From Rheum nobile (Eukaryota > Streptophyta > Magnoliopsida > Caryophyllales > Polygonaceae), in the NCBI GenBank assembly GCA_027886185.1, contig WOAB01000142.1:3814001-3878000 (forward strand): DNA of 64,000 bases, given 5' to 3'. The notes under the pieces were generated by a model. The model was given only the letters and a program-made list of their open reading frames with translations, was not told the origin of the DNA and did not search any database. How positions within the stretch are numbered: the first letter of the stretch is position 1; each line of letters opens with the position of its first letter. A program made the translations under genes and the position numbers. Shown here in pieces: positions 34,413 through 45,573 of this stretch.

Positions 34413-35230
34413 GGGACGAACTCCCGCATGGTCGGGACGTACATCTCCTCAAATTGTGATTCTTTTGGTTGCAGTTGGGATTGCATGTCCTCAGCGTCGA
34501 GCACCACGAAACTTGCTTGCTTTCTAGGACAACTTGGCCCTTTCACCTTCTCCTTTCCCTTTCCCTTCTCAGACTTTAGTAAGTCTTCTCTTACGTGCTC
34601 ATGCAGGCTCTTTTCCCTAGTCGGTGACCCCTTTGCATTGTTCTTCGCACCACTTGGCCTTCCCTTTCTACAGATGTCCGTCGGCTCCATAAACGTACTC
34701 TGTTCCGGATGCTCCAAGGCAATGTACAAATCACTCACTTTCCATAACGTGGCTTGGCTCAAATTTCGGCCTTGCACTCTCGACCACATCTCACGCAATC
34801 TCAACTCTGGAATGGACATCGCAACACTGTCGTCAACAAGCGCAAATGTTGTTGGATCTTCTTCCCATTGTAAGTCTTTCCAAAAGTCGTGAATGTCATC
34901 TGGAGTGAGAGTTGTCCTCGTAATGATGGATTTTACAATATCGTGGATGCACGACAACCCAAGGCAGTGTCTCACCCAGTGATCGTCGCATAATTTTGAA
35001 TAGTCCTCATTGACTATCTGATCATACATGGCCAGAAGTCGTGAATGTCATCCGAAAACCCTGGATCGTTGAACTCCATTGGTCGTGTAGACAGTGAATT
35101 GTTCATGGTTGCCCTAATCGTGTCGATTTGAAGAATGATTGCATGGTGGATCCTCACGATTACTTTGTTAAATCCGCCTCTGCTAGACCCTACAATATCT
35201 TTCGACACACGATGCATCCCCTCAACCCTA
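34259..35230 (-). pseudogene. MULE transposase, C-terminal part with SWIM-like finger
   Basis: Reading down the minus strand, 35230-35029 gives 'MHRVSKDIVGSSRGGFNKVI' (the stretch after 'NRVE' in MULE transposases), ending 'DDIHDFW'. A second frame from 35029 reads 'CDDHWVRHCLGLSCIHDIV', which fits the SWIM-type C...C...H-G-L-P-C-x-H finger of MULE transposases. The phrase 'DDIHDFW' occurs in both frames, so a short duplication has occurred. A Lys-rich linker follows ('SEKGKGKEKVKG'). The pieces need frameshifts to join, hence a pseudogene. Confidence 0.6.
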
Positions 35231-35349
35231 TCAAAACAGAAACATTTCTTCCCTTAGTACGACTTTCAAACCTAATAGTAAAAAAAAACAACTACACAAA
35301 CAATCAACTACACAATGTTCAAAGGATACCTGTTTGAAGTCCTCGTCAA

Positions 35350-35858
35350 AAAGTGAAGGGTGTAATCCGTCCACGCTCTTACTATGCTTTCCTTGTAAGG
35401 AGTCAGTCATTCCCTCTCGACATATCCAACAAGGCCGCTCTTCCACAACATCCTCAATGCTCTGAGCCTCTCCTCATAGCTTTCCTCGGTGGTCGAGCAA
35501 AAAAGTCCCCAACACTGGTTTGTAAACATATCGACTCTGACACTGTCTTTTATAACCTTGTCGGCATGTGCCTTGATGTTGTTCCTAATATGGACCCAAC
35601 ACAAGAGATGTCTTACTGGGACGTCTTCGAAAACTACCTTAATAGCTTTGATGAGAGCCTTTTCACAATCGATCATTATAGCTTTTGGCATTACTCCCAA
35701 CTGCTCAAACAAGTTCCGAAGGGCCCTCATTATCCACCGGTAATGGAAAAACTTTTCCGCTTGGGTGAATGCAAACGCAATGTTGAACGTCTTGTGGGTG
35801 CACGTAAAACCAACAATCTCCACCAAAGGCATATCATATCTATTCATAGACATAAGAA
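35350..35858 (-). pseudogene. MULE transposase catalytic core, exon downstream of the G2 insertion
   Basis: The exon begins after an acceptor at about 35859 and reads 'YDMPLVEIVGFTCTHKTFNI', 'FAFTQAEKFFHYRWIMRALR', 'PKAIMIDCEKALIKAI' and 'HLLCWVHIRNNIKA'. This is the DDE transposase core of the MULE/FAR1 family, with the second catalytic Asp in 'MIDCEKAL'. A TGA at 35407-35409 ends the frame; the same frame then continues 'LTPYKESIVRAWTDYTLH'. It joins to the exon at 45574-46256 across the inserted G2 element. Confidence 0.8.
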
Positions 35859-35948
35859 ATAAAAGTACCAATATTTAGTGAATATAACTAATTAAAATGT
35901 AGCACATAGAAAATATCTAACTATTATTAAAATGTATTACATACTTAT

Positions 35949-36620
35949 TGTTTTGGGACGAAAAGATTGGATGACCTAAATCGCCTTAGACGGGGTAACT
36001 AGTCGATCGGGTGATAAAAAACAATCAAAACCAAATAGATAATAGACAAACAAGAAGTAAATGTAGAATAACGAGATGATTTTATTAGATGTCGTGTAAA
36101 TCAGATCGAATCGAGATACAACTTATCGTAGTAAGACAAGAGATCAGGTAGGACTCGACCGATGGCTTTTAGGTTACGACCGGCGACGAATCAGCGTGGA
36201 CGACTCTTTGAGAGCTAAGCTTAGAGCAAATGTGTTCTTCTGATGTGTTTCTGAGCGAGAAAATGGTTGTTCTCCTCACGTAATTGTGTGTGTGCCTCTT
36301 ATCTTCTTCTTCGTCCAAATATGGCAAGTTCTTCATGCCTCTGACCGTTACATTTCGATTCCATCTTTATCTTCAACACCGAGATTTAATTATGGAGATT
36401 CTGTCACTAATTGCTGCTTATTATGGTGCTGTGTAAATGCTATGGCCGTTGATCAATCTTGGCATTTAATGCTTGGCGGGGTTTTCGCGATCTTGTCGGA
36501 GGGCGTTCGACTGGAGAAGTCCCGTCGCCTCCTCTGGGCTTTTCTCTTGTTCTTCCGATCCGCCGTGGGCTTGGGCTTGATTTGCTAGATCCATCTTCCC
36601 AGGGGATGCCAGGCCCAACA
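35949..36620 (-). repeat. 3' LTR of element G2
   Basis: 672 bp, direct repeat of 44902-45573. The purine-rich 'cttggggctat' in element sense borders it inside (about 36621-36631). Confidence 0.92.
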
Positions 36621-36845
36621 ATAGCCCCAAGTTGCCTTGGGCTTTCGGTTTAGGCAAGTAAAGCGGAGTCCGAGGCAACTTCTCTAGACACGATCTCTAC
36701 CATCCTTTTTTGGCGCGGTTGTCTAGGGTTACGTGGCGTGCGATCGGGGCACGATGCGACGTCTCTGCAGGTCTTTACTTCCCTCCATAAATTCGGAGCA
36801 GAGGAGAGCGATTAGACTTCACTTCGTCTTCTCCTACAAGCTTCC

Positions 36846-38827
36846 TTGGTAAGTTTTCCAATTTCTCTAGCCATAGCTCTTCGATTTCCTTCTCTTTCCG
36901 TCCTTGAAATGGTTTCTAGCGAAGCTTCCGAGTCATCGAAGATTCTTTCTGACTTGCGCGAGGGCGAAGCTCCTCCTCGCTTCATTTTGAAAGAGTCGGA
37001 TGCTCTGACGAGCACTCTGTCCCAAGCAGAACTGGATCAAATTCTTCAAGTTGGAGGCTTTCCACCAGAGACGGTTGCCAAGCTGTCTCACCCGGATGAG
37101 AGGGCCGATGCGTGTTATGAAGGATGGGTTTGTTTTTACGCATACCCGTTTCGAATAGGGCATAAATTTCCTTTCTCTCCCCTTGTCAGGGATTTCTTAG
37201 CTACTTTGGCATTGGCGCCATGTCAAGTGATGCCGCAGGCATAGAGGGTTCTTAGGGTCTTGGACCTTGTAAATGTCCGATCTGGGGCTGATTTTGATTT
37301 TGATGCTTTGTGGTACAACTACTTCATTGGGTCGAAGAGCTCCTCACGCGTTCTGTTACGTATCCGACATGGTCGGAAGTCTCTGGTGCTGAATCTCGAC
37401 GTGAACGACCGAGGATGGGGGTCGAAGTTATTTTTTGTCGAACGCTCGTCTCTGGAGAAGGGGGGAGAGTGTCCGTTCTTGTTGACTGAGTGGCGAGTTG
37501 AGAGTACGTGTTTGTCTTCTTCTTTGCTTGTTTATGTGTCTTAACTTTTGTTTTAACTTTTCTTTTTTGTAGTTCCTGAACCAGAAGATCTGGAGGTGAA
37601 TAGCCGGTAGGAAGGCTTGTCAAAGATTGTTCTTGGAGTTCCCGTGTCTGAGAGAAAGTTTGTGAACGTCAACCTGCTATCGACGACTCCTGCTTCTCAA
37701 GACGACATGTCGAACATCTCATCATCTCGCGCAAAAGGTAGACTCTCGACTCTGGGAGTCCTTCTTTACTATTTTTTATTTTGCCGTGTGCTTTAGGATC
37801 TTCTCCTTTTTCGTTGTCTTGTCGTGTCAGTTTCCCCTGGTGGTCGAACGAGTGCTCATCTGAAGGTGGTGTCTGGAAAAGGCTTGATCGAACAGAGAAA
37901 GGCGGCGGCTAAGGCGGCGTCGAGCAAGTCAATTCTGACGGACCTGGCGCCCCCACTCAAAGTCGGTTCCAAGAAGAAGGCAGGTGCTCCCTCCGATGAT
38001 GTCATGGCAGAGGCGATTCCCAAGAAGAAGAAGGAGCCCACTGAAGGAGTCGTCAAGATCGACGCGGTCGAACAATCGATTGCCGACCTCTTTTAAGCCC
38101 AGGACCCGACTTTGAAATCGGAAGTTGATGATGCCTCTCCTCTGGACTGCATTGGTGAAGCGGGATGCTCCGCATGGAAGGTGAGTTGTCTTTATTTTGT
38201 ATTTTTCCCTCTTTCGTTGACTAAGTTTTCTGACTACTTGTTTGTACTTTGTTTCTTTAGTCTTTCTAGTACCTCTTGGGCGCGTATTCTGGCGTTAAGG
38301 CGATGGTTGCCAAGGCCGAGGAAAGAGCTGCCAGGTCGGAGTCCGCTCTTGCGTCCTTGAGGACCAAGTTGGAGGGATCGGAGAGCCGTTGTCGGGAGAC
38401 TGAGCGCCGTCTCACCAGGGAGTTGAAGAGCTGTCAAGAGGAGCTGGTTGTAAGCCGGAAAGAGTTTAAAGAGAGCTGATTAGGCATTGAGGAAGAGGTG
38501 AAGCGGGCTCGGATCGTCGATGGCCAGATCGCTGGTGACGTTGGTGCTTTTTACGCGCTGAAGTCACGCGTCGAAATGATCGAGGAGTTCGGCGAAGGCA
38601 AGCACGAGCTCTGGGACTTGAAGGCAGAGAAGGAGACCTTGGACTCCATGTTCCCAAAGGGCAACCCTGGTCAGGAGCTATTTCGCTTGGCCGGCGTCGG
38701 AGAAGAGGCCGTGGACGAGGGTGCCGACGAGGATGAGGCCCACTCTGGCGATGTCGAGCCGACTGACGAGGCAGCCTCTCTGGAACCAGCCCCTGCCGAA
38801 GGTAATGCTGTTGTCCTCGATGCCTGA
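36846..38827 (+). pseudogene. Antisense ORF of element G2
   Basis: Counterpart of the antisense ORF of G1. The start is likely ATG 36909 ('MVSSEASESSKILSDLREGE'), giving 'ELDQILQVGGFPPETVAKL' and 'GWVCFYAYPFRIGHKFPFS'. Three introns match those of G1: 37505-37572, 37738-37830 and 38181-38260. The second exon holds 'LNLDVNDRGWGSKLFFVE' and 'CPFLLTEW', also found in G1. The last exon is a coiled coil followed by 'DVGAFYALKSRVEMIEEF' and an acidic end. Stops at 37242 (TAG where G1 has TGG), 38094 and about 38477 inactivate it. The function is unknown; the domain is the 'putative gypsy type transposon' one. Confidence 0.78.
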
Positions 38828-38897
38828 TTTGCATTTCTTGCGTACTTTCGACTTTGTTTGCCCCACCTGCGTGTGGGTTTGAATATTATGTGTTTTG

Positions 38898-39011
38898 GCG
38901 ACCCGTCCACCATCGCGGGTCGCAGAATATTTCTAAGTGAATGTTGATAAAGTCCTACAGATGTGTAGGCAGACAATGTGTTTTGGCGACCCGTCCATCA
39001 TCGTGGGTCGC
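38898..39011. repeat. Two stem-loops after the antisense ORF of G2
   Basis: GCGACCC...GGGTCGC stands at 38898-38923 and again at 38986-39011, each preceded by 'tgttttg'. The same stem-loop follows the antisense ORF of G1. Only the loop differs between the copies. Confidence 0.65.
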
Positions 39012-39509
39012 GTTTATGTATAAAAATGTTTGTATTTTGATGCAATTTCGTCTTTACATATAGAATCGTATGCTAGTTTGTTTCGTACATGTTCGTCAGA
39101 CTTTCAAGGGAATAGTCGGTGACACTTTATGTATGTCGATTTTGCCCGTGTGCTCCGTCGAGTGGGGCTCCTCCGTATGTATGTGTGTAGAGCAGGCCTG
39201 CGATTTGTTTGTGTATTGTGTTAGTCATGACTTTATGTCGGGGAGGTAAGCAATATGTTTCTATTGCGTGAATGTAATAAGGTGTCGTACCTTATGTTTT
39301 ATGTAAGGCAGGCGGTGTGCCGACGTGCCTGTGTTGTCATCTCCCCGTGTTCCGATCGATCGTGTAATGTAATATAAGCGCTTTTTACGGATGACTGGAT
39401 CCAGTGTATATGTCAATGTTGTTCTGCATTTGTATTTTGTAAGGAGGAAGTCCTCGCTTAGTGTCAGATGATAACATATAAAAGAAGATAGCGATGTATA
39501 TGCGATAGT

Positions 39510-41597
39510 AAGTGATGTATAAAATTGTGTAATGATTTACCTTGTTTGATTAAGAAATGGTATAGCTTTGGATGTGATGCGTTCCAATTTCTTGGGATTG
39601 GTTGTCCGTCCTTGTCTTCTAACTGGTATGCTCCTTGTCCGACTACTTCGGTGATTAAGTAGGGTCCTTCCCATTGTGGTGCGAGCTTTCCGTCAGACGG
39701 ATTCTTGGTGTTCTGGAATGTTTTCCTGAGGACCCAATCTCCGACCTTGAATGCCTTGATCCGGACGTTCTTGTTGTAACTCCTTGCTACCTGTTGTTGA
39801 AACCTGACCATCCTGATTCGGGCTCTTTCTCTGATCTCGTCCACTGTGTCCAGATCGTGTGCCAATTCGACGTCGTTCTGATCGTTCGTCTGAAGGTTGC
39901 AACGGGCGGTCAGAACTAGTAGCTCAGTCGGAATGACTGCCTCACTCTCGTAGACGAGAGAGAAAGGCGACTGTCCGGTCGCATTCTTTAGAGTGGTCCT
40001 GTCGGACCAGAGAATGAGTGGGAGTTCCTCTGGCCATTTGCCTTTAGCCCAGTGAGGCATTTCTTGAGGTTGTTGATAATGATTTTTTTGTTGGATTCGG
40101 CTTGTCCGTTGGATTGCGGGTACCGAGGTGTGGATGTGACCAACTTGATGTTCCATTGGTCGCAGAAGGCTCGGGTCTTATGACTGATGAATTGGGAGCC
40201 ATTGTCGCACACGATTTCTGATGGGATGCCAAATCTGCACAAGATATTGCATTTTATGAATGAAATGACATGTTGATCTTTTACCTCTCTGTAGGCTTCT
40301 GCTTCGATCCATTTAGAAAAGTAGTCCGTCATGGCAAGGAAGAAAACTCTTTGTCCCGACGCAGGCGGAAGCTTCCCGACAATATCCATTCCCCACCTCA
40401 TAAAGGGCCATGGAGCCAAAGTCGGATGGAGGAGCTCTGAGGGTTGATGATGGACGGGCGCGTGCCGCTGACAGGCATCGCACTTCTTGGTGTACTCCAT
40501 AGCATCTTTGTTCATCGTGGGCCAGTAGTACCCGTTCCGCAGAGCTTTCCCTGAGAGGCTTCATCCGCCGGTGTGGTTCCCACATTCTCCTTTGTGTAGC
40601 GATTGTAAGATACGTTCGATTTCTGGAGTCTTGAGGCATCGTAGGAGTATCCCTGTGACAGATCTTTTGTACAAGAGTTATCTAGGATATCGAAAGAGAG
40701 TGCTTATACCTTGAGCTTTTTTGCTTCTGTCTTGTCGTCGGGCAGAATTCCGTCTTTTAACCATCTTATGTAAGGTAGCATCCAGTCGTCATTGGTGTCG
40801 ACGATGTCTTATTCTGGTCGGTCGCCTATTTCCATGGCGACGAGTTCTTCAAGCGGTGTTGTTGACTCGACGGATGTCCTTGGGACGGCTGGCGTCATGA
40901 TGTGGGCCAATGGTATGTACGGAAATTCTTTCGGGTCCAAGGCGGATCCTAGGTTGGCGAGTGCGTCAGCTTGGGAGTTAAGATCCCTGGGTACCTGTCT
41001 GATGTCAAATATTTGAAATTGTCCGATCAACTTCTTGGCTACCTCCAAGTAGGCTATCATTCTGACGTCTTTAGCGTTGTACGACCCTTGTATCTGGTTC
41101 ACGACTAGCAGGGAGTCGCAAATGACTTCGATCTCTCGGACCCCTAGGTCACGAGCCAGGATGAGTCCGAATATGAGTGCCTCATACTCAGCTTTGTTGT
41201 TAGTCGCATCCCACTCACATCTGACGGCCTGGGCTATCTTGTCCCCTTATGGCGATTTTAGCACGACCCCTAGCCCCGATCCTCTGGCGTTCGACGCACC
41301 ATCGGTGTGGAGTTCCCATGTACCTGTTTCTTCTGTTGCGAGCAATTGCGTTGCTTCTCTTGTGGCTTCTTGTTCTACGGTCGGGCTGAAATCAGCCACA
41401 AAGTCAGCTAAGGCCTGTGACTTGATTGCCGTCCTGGGCTCATATTCGATGTCGTAACCGCTGAGGTGTATGGCCCATTTGGTCATTCGTCCTGTGAACT
41501 CGGGTTTCCTCATGATTGCTCTCATGGGATGATTAGTGCAGACAGTAATAGTATGGAATTCGAAATAAGGCTTAAGTTTGTTCGAGGCCATTACCAA
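39510..41597 (-). pseudogene. G2 pol, part 2: RNase H and integrase
   Basis: Pieces in order: RNase H with 'FTGRMTKWAIHLSGYDIEYE' and 'LHTDGASNARGSGLGVV', stopped by TAA at 41247 (G1 has CAA); 'QVPRDLNSQADALANLGSAL' (41102-40809); zinc finger end 'CDACQRHAPVHHQ' and integrase core with 'MDIVGKLPPASG', 'VCDNGSQFISH' and 'QSNGQAESNKK' (40515-40040); a frameshift near 40060; then the C-terminal 'GDWVLRKTFQNTKNPSDG' up to about 39510. All catalytic residues of the integrase are still present, but the frame is broken several times. Confidence 0.82.
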
Positions 41598-42140
41598 TGA
41601 TAGTACGAGCTTTTCAAGTGACGAATACCTCGTTTCTGCCGGTAACAGCGTCCGACTGACATAGTATATTGGTGACTACTTGCCGTCTTCTTCTCTGACC
41701 AGTACTGTGCTTACGGCTGATTCTGACACTGCAAGATATAGAAATAAGGGCTCATCGCCTTTAGGTTTGGTTAGTAACAAGGGACTGGCCATGTATTCCT
41801 TCAAGTTTTGGAACGCCGCTTCGTGCTCTTCCATCCATTGAAAGGACTTGTTCTTCTTGAGAGCATCATGGAAGGGTTTGCATTTGTCGGATGATTTGGA
41901 GATGAATCTGTTCAGAGCTTCTATCCGACCTGTAAGTTTCTGTACGTCTTTGATGCATCGGGGGGATCGGAGGTTGATGAGAGCCTTGATCTATTCCGGG
42001 CTGGCTTTTATTCCTCTTTGTGTCACCATGTACCCCAAGAAATTTCCTGACGACACTCCAAAGGAGCACTTAGTAGGGTTTAGTTTCATGTTGTACCTTT
42101 TTAGCACTTCGAAGCTGTCGCGAAGGTGGTCGATGTGATC

Positions 42141-42762
42141 TTATTTCTTTTTTGATTTGACCAACATGTCGTCTATGTAGACTTCCATCGTGTCCCCAAT
42201 CTGGTCTTGGCTAGTGACGAACGCTGTTTTTTCTTGGTCTTCGGGTTCCATGAGGATTTGATTGTAGCCACTGAAGGCGTCCATGAAGGTAAGCATTTCA
42301 TGTCCCGCCGTTGCGTCGACCATAGCGTCGATGTTGGGTAGAGGAAACGAGTCTTTGGGACAAGCCCTTGTTGAGGTCTGTGAAGTCGATGCAGACTCTC
42401 CACTTGCCATTCTTCTTCTGGACTACGACCACGTTGGCTAGCCACTCGGGATAATGGACCTCCCTGATTTTTCCTGTTTCCAATGAGCTCTTGACTTCGT
42501 TATCGACTATCTTGTTCCGCTCGGGAGCGAACTTCCTGCGTTTTTGCTTGACAGGGGGGTGAGATGGATCTACATTCAATTTATATGTAATAACGTTTGG
42601 AGATATTCTGACCATGTCCTCATGCGACCATGCGAAACAATCGGCATTGGTCTTGATAAAGTCGAGGAGTTGTTGTCTGGTCGAGTCGTCCAAGTCCGAC
42701 CCGACCCTTACCGTTTGGTTTGGCTTTGAGGGATCTAGTGCGATCTCGTCGAGTTTTTCCAT
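42141..42762 (-). pseudogene. G2 reverse transcriptase with internal deletion
   Basis: The frame from 42762 reads 'CFAWSHEDMVRISPNVI' and 'WRVCIDFTDLNK'. One extra G near 42365 then shifts it to the frame 'ACPKDSFPLPNIDAMVDATA'. Relative to G1, the 28 residues carrying 'VMPFGLKNAGATYQ' are missing in frame between 'FVTSQ' and 'DQIGDTMEVYIDDM', at about 42208-42212. This removes RT motif B, so no active enzyme could be made. Remains of the connection/RNase H follow to about 41600. Confidence 0.85.
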
Positions 42763-42807
42763 TTCTGGTTCGACGTACCAACTAGGTCCTTCGCCGCTCT
42801 GTGGTTG

Positions 42808-43390
42808 CTATGCGGTCTTGTGTTCGACTGCGCTCTTCATAGAAGCGATGTAGCACTCCTTAGCGGTCCTTTGATCTCCTTTGATTTCTTGGACTCCCCA
42901 TTCAGTGGGGAATTTGATGACTTGATGATATGTTGAAGGTACTGCCTTCATAACGTGTATCCATGGCCTGCCAAGAATACAATTATAGGGAGACGGACAA
43001 TCTAGGACTAAGAATTTCACCTGTCGGTTGATTCCCCCAGCGTATGTGGTTAGAATGATTTCACCGGTCGTATGCTTGACCTCACCGCTAAACCCTACCA
43101 GTGGGGTCGACTTTTTGATTAGGTCATCTTTGATCAGACCCATCTCTTTAAGGGCGTCAAGGGTTAAGAGGTTTGTCGAACTCCCTGTATCGATTAGTAC
43201 TCTCCGTATTAAGCAATTACCAATGGACAAAGAGATTACCAGACCGTCGTGGTGACTATCCGACCCGTTGGAGTCGGACTCGTCGAATGTGACCGTCGGA
43301 AGGTTGGAGGTCTTCTTTAGCTTGAATTCTGACGTCTCGGGATTGTCGCCCTTGCTTTCCTTGGCATGCCGCTTAGCCGCGGAGTATGTG
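42808..43390 (-). pseudogene. G2 protease
   Basis: The frame reads 'LPTVTFDESDSNGSD' and then 'RRVLIDTGSSTNLLTL', with the retropepsin DTGSS motif, and 'CILGRPWIHVMKAVP'. It ends at TAG 42808. It begins just after a deletion that removed the zinc knuckle found in G1. Confidence 0.8.
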
Positions 43391-44846
43391 TTCCCACATA
43401 TGTCGGTTCATGTCTTTCTTGACATCCGGTCGGTCGCTCTTTCGGGGACATCTTACCTCTTTTCCATACTTGTCAAAACTCTTGACGAGCTCCGACACGG
43501 AAACATTGAAGTTATAAGACTGGACCCTAGGAGGCAACGCCGGGCCGTCTCTCCAATCCTGTGACCTATCTTGGAAATAGTGTACCTGGTTCGGCTCGTT
43601 TCGATTACGAGAGTAGGGGTGAGGACGTCTGTCTCGACGGTTGTCGGAGGGATTTTTACGATCGGATGGATCGGGTCCGTGTGAGGCTTTTCGCGACTCA
43701 CGATCCTCTTCCAATCTTACTTCTGCCATGGTCTTGGCCTGGACATCTTCGAAACTTCTACACGGGTACTTGGTAATTTCGTTGTAGAGATTGCTGTCTT
43801 TGACCAGACCTTGTCGGAAGGCTTCGATGGAGGTTGTGACGTCACAGTGGGGGATCGCCACTTTCTCCTTATTGTACCTGTTGAGATAATTCCGAAGAGG
43901 TTCGTTATGCCTTTGTGTGACTCGGTAGAGGTCACTTGATTGTCTCTCGAGCCTCCGACTGCTGGCGAACTGACTCTTGAAAGAGTTGACCAGAATCGTA
44001 AATGATGCAATCATTCCCTGAGGCAAACGCATAAACCAAGTTAGTGCGGGGCCCGCGAGGGTCGTGCCAAAACTTTTGCACATGACGGCCTCACAGCTCT
44101 CCCTTGAAACGGATGCAGCCATTAGTTTTTGTTTATAGAGAGAGATATGGTCATCTGGATCGGTGGTGCCGTCGAACGTCGCCATGTTGGGGAGATGGAA
44201 CTTTTTGGGAATCTCGACCCTTGCGATTTCTTCAATGAACGGGGATTCTTCGAATCCATCGGATGCTTCCCTCTCGATTGGTTGTGGGACTCCTGGGAGC
44301 CTGTTGAAGCGATCGTCAATCGTCTTCATGTGTCGGTCGAGCGTCTGCTGGAAAAGAGCCAGGACATCTGGCGGATTGGTAACCTGTGGTTCGTCGATTC
44401 GGGCCCCTGCTGACCCGATCGGTGTGGAAAAAAGTGACATTGTTAGTTGAAAACGGATTAGAAAAAGGAATTCGAGATGTACCCTCTGTGTGTCCGGGCC
44501 GTCGTATGCTCGGAGGTGTTGGCTCGATGTTGTCCATGTCGAGGCGCGTTCGGACGCTGCCGTGGATAGGCATGTTCCTGGATCCTGAGGCTATCGATTG
44601 TACCTGCGACTTAAGAGACTCATTTTCACGGGTTAGTTGTGCAATCTCGGCCTCGGATTGGGTCGACAGGGCGGCTAAGGTTTCGGTCTTTTGGCGTTGC
44701 TGGGCTAGTTCCTCTTGAAGGGTGGCCATTTTCTGGGAAAGTTCTTGGAACTGGGTTGGAGTAGGATTTTCGATCGTGTTTCCTGGAGCTTGGGTTTCGT
44801 CTATGAGACGTGGTTCTTCAGTGTTGGCAGGTGGGTCGATAGTCAT
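43391..44846 (-). pseudogene. G2 gag
   Basis: Starts at ATG 44846 with a coiled-coil-like N-terminus ('LTRENESLKSQVQS'). A one-base slip in a T6 run near 44430 changes the frame, after which the gag core follows: 'DPDDHISLYKQKLM', 'VMCKSFGTTLAGPALTWF' and 'YLNRYNKEKVAIPHCD'. The C-terminus runs through an Arg-rich stretch to 'RPDVKKDMN' and then directly into sequence that in G1 lies after the knuckle, so the CCHC finger has been deleted. Confidence 0.83.
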
Positions 44847-44879
44847 GGTTGAAAAGTTTCGGAAGGGTGATCGGCAAGT

Positions 44880-44899
44880 TGCCCCACGGTGGGCGCCAA
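44880..44899 (-). other. Primer-binding site of G2
   Basis: Next to the 5' LTR on the minus strand: TGGCGCCCACCGTGGGGC, the same TGGCGCC type as in G1. Confidence 0.65.
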
Positions 44900-44901
44900 A
44901 T

Positions 44902-45573
44902 TGTTTTGGGACGAAAAGATCGGACGACCTAAATCGCCTTAGACGGGGTAACTAGTCGATCGGGTGATAGAAAACAATCCAAACCAAATAGATAATAGAC
45001 AAACAAGAAGTAAATCTAGAATAGCGAGATGATTTTATTAGATGTCGTGTAAATCAGATCGAATCGAGATACAACTTATCGTAGTAAGACAAGAGATCGG
45101 GTAGGACTCGACCGGTGGCTTTTAGGTTGCGACCGGCGACGAATCAACGTGGACGACTCTTTGAGAGCTAAGCTTAGAGCAAATGTGTTCTTCTGATGTG
45201 TTTCTGAGCGAGAAAATGGTTGTTCTCCTCACGTAATTGTGTGTGTGCCTCTTATCTTCTTCTTCGTCCAAATATGGCAAGTTCTTCATGCCTCTGATCG
45301 TTACATTTCGATTCCATCTTTATCTTCAACGCCGAGATTTAATTATGGAGATTCTATCACTAATTGCTGCTTATTATGGTACTGTGTAAATGCTATGGCC
45401 GTTGATCAATCTTGGCATTTAATGCTTGGCGGGGTTTTCGCGATCTTGTCGGAGGGCGTTCGACTGGAGAAGTCCCGTCGCCTCCTCTGGGCTTTTCACT
45501 TGTTCTTCCGATCCGTCGTGGGCTTGGGCTTGATTTGCTCGATCCATCTTCCCAGGGGATGCCAGGCCCAACA
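44902..45573 (-). repeat. 5' LTR of element G2
   Basis: 672 bp with TG...CA ends; the TSD CTTAT lies at 45574-45578. Confidence 0.92.

Larger units (their letters stand above)
35949..45573 (-). mobile_element. Complete Ty3/gypsy retrotransposon, Tat type (element G2)
   Basis: A 9625-bp element flanked by CTTAT at 35944-35948 and 45574-45578. LTRs are 35949-36620 and 44902-45573, 672 bp each, TG...CA, about 2-3% divergent by eye. It is built like G1 (gag-pol on minus, spliced antisense ORF before the 3' LTR, TGGCGCC primer site) but is a different family with unrelated LTR sequence. It lacks the gag zinc knuckle and a stretch of RT, and has many frame breaks. It lies inside the MULE transposase gene. 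Confidence 0.92.

Noticed and set aside
34428..34892. A 154-residue plus-strand frame rich in Ser/Cys
   Set aside because: It is the complement of the Lys-rich MULE linker and finger region and has no start context or homology.
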